Assembly (NCBI GenBank): GCA_020073385.1
Contig: JAIQFH010000037.1
Span: forward strand, 1 to 64,000
DNA length: 64,000 nucleotides
Source of the DNA: Terriglobia bacterium
Lineage (GTDB): Bacteria; Acidobacteriota; Terriglobia; Terriglobales; Acidobacteriaceae
Reading direction: 5' to 3'
Part shown: piece after piece, positions 61,320-64,000 of the stretch
How the letters are laid out: each line of letters starts with the position of its first letter
How positions within the stretch are numbered: position 1 is the first letter of the stretch
The notes under the pieces: generated by a model
The model's input: the letters and a program-made list of their open reading frames with translations, nothing else
What the model was told of the DNA's origin: nothing
The model's database searches: none
Made by a program: the position numbers and the translations under genes

Positions 61320-63728
61320 ATGAGCATCTTCGCGGACCGCAAAGTTACACGCCGTTCCCTGCTGCTATCGACCTGTTGTCTGGTTCCAGGCCTCCGCCTC
61401 TTAAACGCGCTCGACAGCCTGGCGATGACCGCGAGAGATTACACCGTGAAGCCGGTGCCTCTTACACAGGTCGATATTCTCGACGATTTCTGGGCGCCGC
61501 GTATGGAAGTGAATCGCAATGTTTCCATTTGGCACTGCTTCAAGAAGATGGAGGAGTTCGAAGATTTTGGCAGCCCCAAACTAATCGAAGGGGCTGCGTA
61601 CATGTTGGCCAAACGTCCTGATCCCAAACTTGAGGAATACGTGGATCAAGTGATCGACAAGCTGGTGACGCAGCTGACCCCGCGCCTGGCCGATCCTGAT
61701 AGGGCGGTTCGGGTGTCTGGTCATTTTTTGGAGGCTGCGGTTGCCTACTATGCCACTACCGGCAAGCGGAAGATGCTCGATGTTGCCCTCGAAGACGGCA
61801 AAATGATTGATGCGAACTTCGGGCCCGGCAAACGAGACTACATCTCCGAACACGAAGGCCAGAAAATCGGATTGCTCGCGCTTTATCGTCAGACCGGCGA
61901 CGAAAAATATTTCAAGCTTGCCAAATTCTTAATGGATGGACGTGGCAAAGACGGCTATCCGCGAGCTGGCGAATATGCGATTGACCGCACCTACGCGCAG
62001 GACCACGAACCGGTGGTGAAACAGGACGAAGCCGTAGGCCACTGCGTTCGCGCCACGTTCTTATACATTCCGCTCACCGATCTCGCGGCGCTAACCGGAG
62101 GGCCGGAGTACCAGGAAGCTGCGGACAAGATCTGGGAAGACGTTGTCCGTCACAAGCTTTATTTAACCGGGGGCATCGGGTCCATTCGTTTTCATGAACA
62201 ATTCGGCAGTGCGTATGAGCTTCCCAATCTTAGCGCCTGGAACGAGACTTGTGCCTCCTATGGAAATATTGTGTGGAATCAGCGCATGTTCCAATTGCAT
62301 CAGGACGCCAAGTACATCGATGTGCTGGAGCGGGTTCTTTACAACGGCTTCGCTGATGGCGTTTCGCTCGAGGGAGATCGCTTCTTCTATCAGAATCCTC
62401 TGCGCTCCTTCGGCAACTACGAACGCTTTGAGTGGATTGACGTTCCCTGCTGCCCCCCGAATGTAGTGCGCCTTGTGGCTTCCCTGGGAGGCTACATCTA
62501 TGCGCAGTCTTCCGATTCGGTTTACGTCAACCTCTTCGTTGGCAGCAATGCAAAGCTGAGCCTCCCCAGTGGGAACACTGTTGCCATTCAACAGGAGACT
62601 CGATATCCGTGGGAAGGAACGGTCAGCATCCGCCTCAACCCCGAGCGAGCCGAACCATTCACCATGCTGGTGCGCATCCCAGGTTGGGCACGGAATGAAG
62701 TCCTTCCTGGCGACCTCTATGAATACGCGGACGAGGGCGAGGAGAGAGCGACGCTCAACGTGAATGGCCGGCCTGTCGAGTTAAAGATGGAACGCGGCTA
62801 TGCCCGCATCGAACGAAAATGGGCAAAGGGAGATAAGGTTCAGTTGCATTTGCCCATGCCCGTGCGCCGCGTGAAGGCCAATGCTCAGGTGCAGGAAGAT
62901 CGCGATATGGTGGCCTTGCAGCGCGGTCCGCTGGTGTATTGCGCGGAGTCTCCGGACAATAACGGACACGTCTTAAACCTGATCATTCCCGAGAACGCCA
63001 AGTTCGAGAGCCAATGGCGTCCCGAGCTGCTGAACGGCGTTCAGGTTGTGACCAGCAATGTCGAAGCGTTGCACCGGAAGGACAGCAACAGTGAGCTGAA
63101 GCAGCAGCCCCATCAGCTGGTGGCGATTCCGTATCTTGCCTGGTCCAATCGCGGGCCGGGGGAGATGGCAGTTTGGATGTCCAGCAAGCCGCAAAAAGCA
63201 TGGGTCGCGCCTTTGCCTCCCGATCCCATACATGCGGTTCGCTCCTCGGGTGGAGTTCAAAAGATCTGGACCGGCTACAACGATCAGAACGATGACATCC
63301 GTGCCCTCTACGATGGCAAGGACCCACTCAATTCCGCCGACGAATCTTATTTGTATTTCAGGATGCGGCCGGAGCCCGGAACCGCGGCATGGGTTGAATA
63401 CGAATTCAAATCGCCAGCCAAGGTGTCTTCTGCGCAAGTCTATTGGTTCGACGACCGGCGATTCTGCCGCGTGCCCACGTCCTGGCGGGTGCTGTATAAG
63501 GATGGGGACACTTGGAAGCCAGTCACGAACGCCGAGCCCTATGTCGTGGCCAAAGACAAATTCAATGCAGTACGTTTTGCACCGGTGATAACGGTTGCCA
63601 TGCGTCTAGAAGTAGAGCCCGCGACCAAACTCTATAAAGCTGGGCAAATCGGCCCGCCGGCTGCCATGTTTCTTGACAAAGATACACAATGGTGCGAGTT
63701 CGGGCTCCTCGAGTGGCGAATCTCGTAA
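61320..63728 (+). CDS. Canonical GH127 beta-L-arabinofuranosidase-like enzyme, Tat-type export
   Basis: An 802-residue enzyme. ATG at 61320 follows a run of seven G; the product begins with a Tat-type signal (KVTRRSLLLSTCCLVPGL). The GH127 blocks are textbook: E309-T-C311 in AWNETCASYG and C377-C378 in DVPCCPPNVVR, corresponding to the zinc ligands and nucleophile that I recall as E338, C340, C417 and C418 in B. longum HypBA1. Two jelly-roll domains follow, and an extra C-terminal beta-sandwich (about 640-800, with PGTAAWVEYEF and QVYWFDDRRFCRVPTSWRV) resembles a discoidin/F5-8C-type binding module. It should release L-arabinose from beta-1,2-linked arabinofuranosides, as on hydroxyproline-rich glycoproteins. 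It closes the operon that starts with the S9 peptidase. Confidence 0.92.
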   Translation: MSIFADRKVTRRSLLLSTCCLVPGLRLLNALDSLAMTARDYTVKPVPLTQVDILDDFWAPRMEVNRNVSIWHCFKKMEEFEDFGSPKLIEGAAYMLAKRPDPKLEEYVDQVIDKLVTQLTPRLADPDRAVRVSGHFLEAAVAYYATTGKRKMLDVALEDGKMIDANFGPGKRDYISEHEGQKIGLLALYRQTGDEKYFKLAKFLMDGRGKDGYPRAGEYAIDRTYAQDHEPVVKQDEAVGHCVRATFLYIPLTDLAALTGGPEYQEAADKIWEDVVRHKLYLTGGIGSIRFHEQFGSAYELPNLSAWNETCASYGNIVWNQRMFQLHQDAKYIDVLERVLYNGFADGVSLEGDRFFYQNPLRSFGNYERFEWIDVPCCPPNVVRLVASLGGYIYAQSSDSVYVNLFVGSNAKLSLPSGNTVAIQQETRYPWEGTVSIRLNPERAEPFTMLVRIPGWARNEVLPGDLYEYADEGEERATLNVNGRPVELKMERGYARIERKWAKGDKVQLHLPMPVRRVKANAQVQEDRDMVALQRGPLVYCAESPDNNGHVLNLIIPENAKFESQWRPELLNGVQVVTSNVEALHRKDSNSELKQQPHQLVAIPYLAWSNRGPGEMAVWMSSKPQKAWVAPLPPDPIHAVRSSGGVQKIWTGYNDQNDDIRALYDGKDPLNSADESYLYFRMRPEPGTAAWVEYEFKSPAKVSSAQVYWFDDRRFCRVPTSWRVLYKDGDTWKPVTNAEPYVVAKDKFNAVRFAPVITVAMRLEVEPATKLYKAGQIGPPAAMFLDKDTQWCEFGLLEWRIS

Positions 63729-63859
63729 AATGGCGGACTGTCAATGAGTCCATCTTCCATCGTTCACAGAGTCCGATTGGTCCAACCTCCTTCAGACCGC
63801 TACTTTGGATTGCAACTCCGATAGCATCCCCAACGGCGTCGACTCGGGCCGGCTGCCGG

Positions 63860-64000
63860 TTAGGGCTGTCGCGGGCCGAAAGCTCGTGTGCTACCGGGGA
63901 CCATCTCCAACTCCATCACGGAAACCGGAATCATGCCCTCGTTGTTGAAGCGGTCCATGAAATCGCGTAGCACAAACGGCTTGCCGGCCAGGTCCTGCTG
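63860..64000 (-). CDS. DUF885-like protein, C-terminal end only
   Basis: The minus strand is open from the window end to a stop at 63860-63862, giving 46 residues. They read AGKPFVLRDFMDRFNNEGMI then PVSVMELEMVPG, the typical end of DUF885-family secreted proteins (F-x-L-R-x-F-x-D ... G-x-I-P-x-S-L), which are predicted metallopeptidase-like. The remainder lies outside the window. It converges with the GH127 gene. Confidence 0.55.
   Translation of the reverse strand, partial: QQDLAGKPFVLRDFMDRFNNEGMIPVSVMELEMVPGSTRAFGPRQP

Noticed and set aside
1..64000. CRISPR arrays, tRNA or rRNA genes, insertion sequences, prophage genes
   Set aside because: I read the gene-free gaps on both strands and saw no regularly spaced repeats, no tRNA cloverleaf that I could recognise, and no transposase or phage structural gene.

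Overview
This 64 kb window looks like a chromosomal segment of a soil-type Acidobacteriota, probably class Terriglobia. The evidence is the gene repertoire: two very large Oar-like TonB-dependent receptors that start with a carboxypeptidase-regulatory-like domain and have no SusD partner, a VPS10/BNR-repeat secreted protein, paired FG-GAP (CRTAC1-type) and TPR proteins, a membrane protein with a typical acidobacterial N-terminal helical domain, remnants of CadC/TolB-type regulators, and many twin-arginine exported enzymes. This taxonomic call is an inference from gene content; there is no rRNA in the window.

Layout. 1-7 kb: the end of a LolA-like gene, a BNR-repeat protein, an AbrB-antitoxin remnant, a membrane-anchored protein and a TPR protein. 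7-13.3 kb: a TonB receptor followed by a GH84-like hydrolase, with a perfect CRP-like site upstream. 13.3-14.9 kb: gene-poor debris of broken regulators. 14.9-32.1 kb: the core locus, holding a DHDPS-family lyase, an APC amino-acid permease, a DPP-IV-type prolyl peptidase, a GntR/FCD regulator, a GH146-type (DUF1680) enzyme, an M24 Xaa-Pro-type peptidase, a secreted HEMGH metallopeptidase-like protein, a glycyl-radical activase, a glycyl radical enzyme and a secreted unknown. 32.4-48.6 kb: a LacI regulator, two DUF1680 enzymes of a variant type, a putative TIM-barrel hydrolase, a DUF5695-like protein, an FG-GAP/TPR pair and a six-hairpin-type protein. 48.8-64 kb: the second TonB receptor, a second TPR/FG-GAP pair, a second S9 prolyl peptidase, a second six-hairpin-type protein, a canonical GH127 enzyme and the end of a DUF885-like gene.

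How the genes may work together. The glycyl radical enzyme matches, residue for residue at a constant offset, the active site I recall for Clostridioides difficile trans-4-hydroxy-L-proline dehydratase (HypD). DUF1680 enzymes (GH127/GH146) include beta-L-arabinofuranosidases, and the founding GH127 enzyme acts on hydroxyproline-linked arabinose. Together with two prolyl peptidases, an Xaa-Pro peptidase, an amino-acid permease and a DHDPS-family enzyme suited to hydroxyproline or arabinose breakdown, this suggests a locus for eating plant hydroxyproline-rich glycoproteins (extensins or arabinogalactan proteins): deglycosylation and proteolysis outside, import, then hydroxyproline dehydration inside. 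I have not seen such a combined locus described, but I cannot search the literature here.

Regulation. A recurrent motif centred on GTATAC/GGATAC (best copy TATTGTATACAATA) sits before each transcription unit of the core locus, which fits control by the GntR regulator encoded there. A second palindrome, GTAAACGTTTAC, lies before the LacI-region genes and before the second TonB receptor, which fits control by the LacI regulator. The second TonB receptor and the second S9 peptidase share an almost identical promoter.
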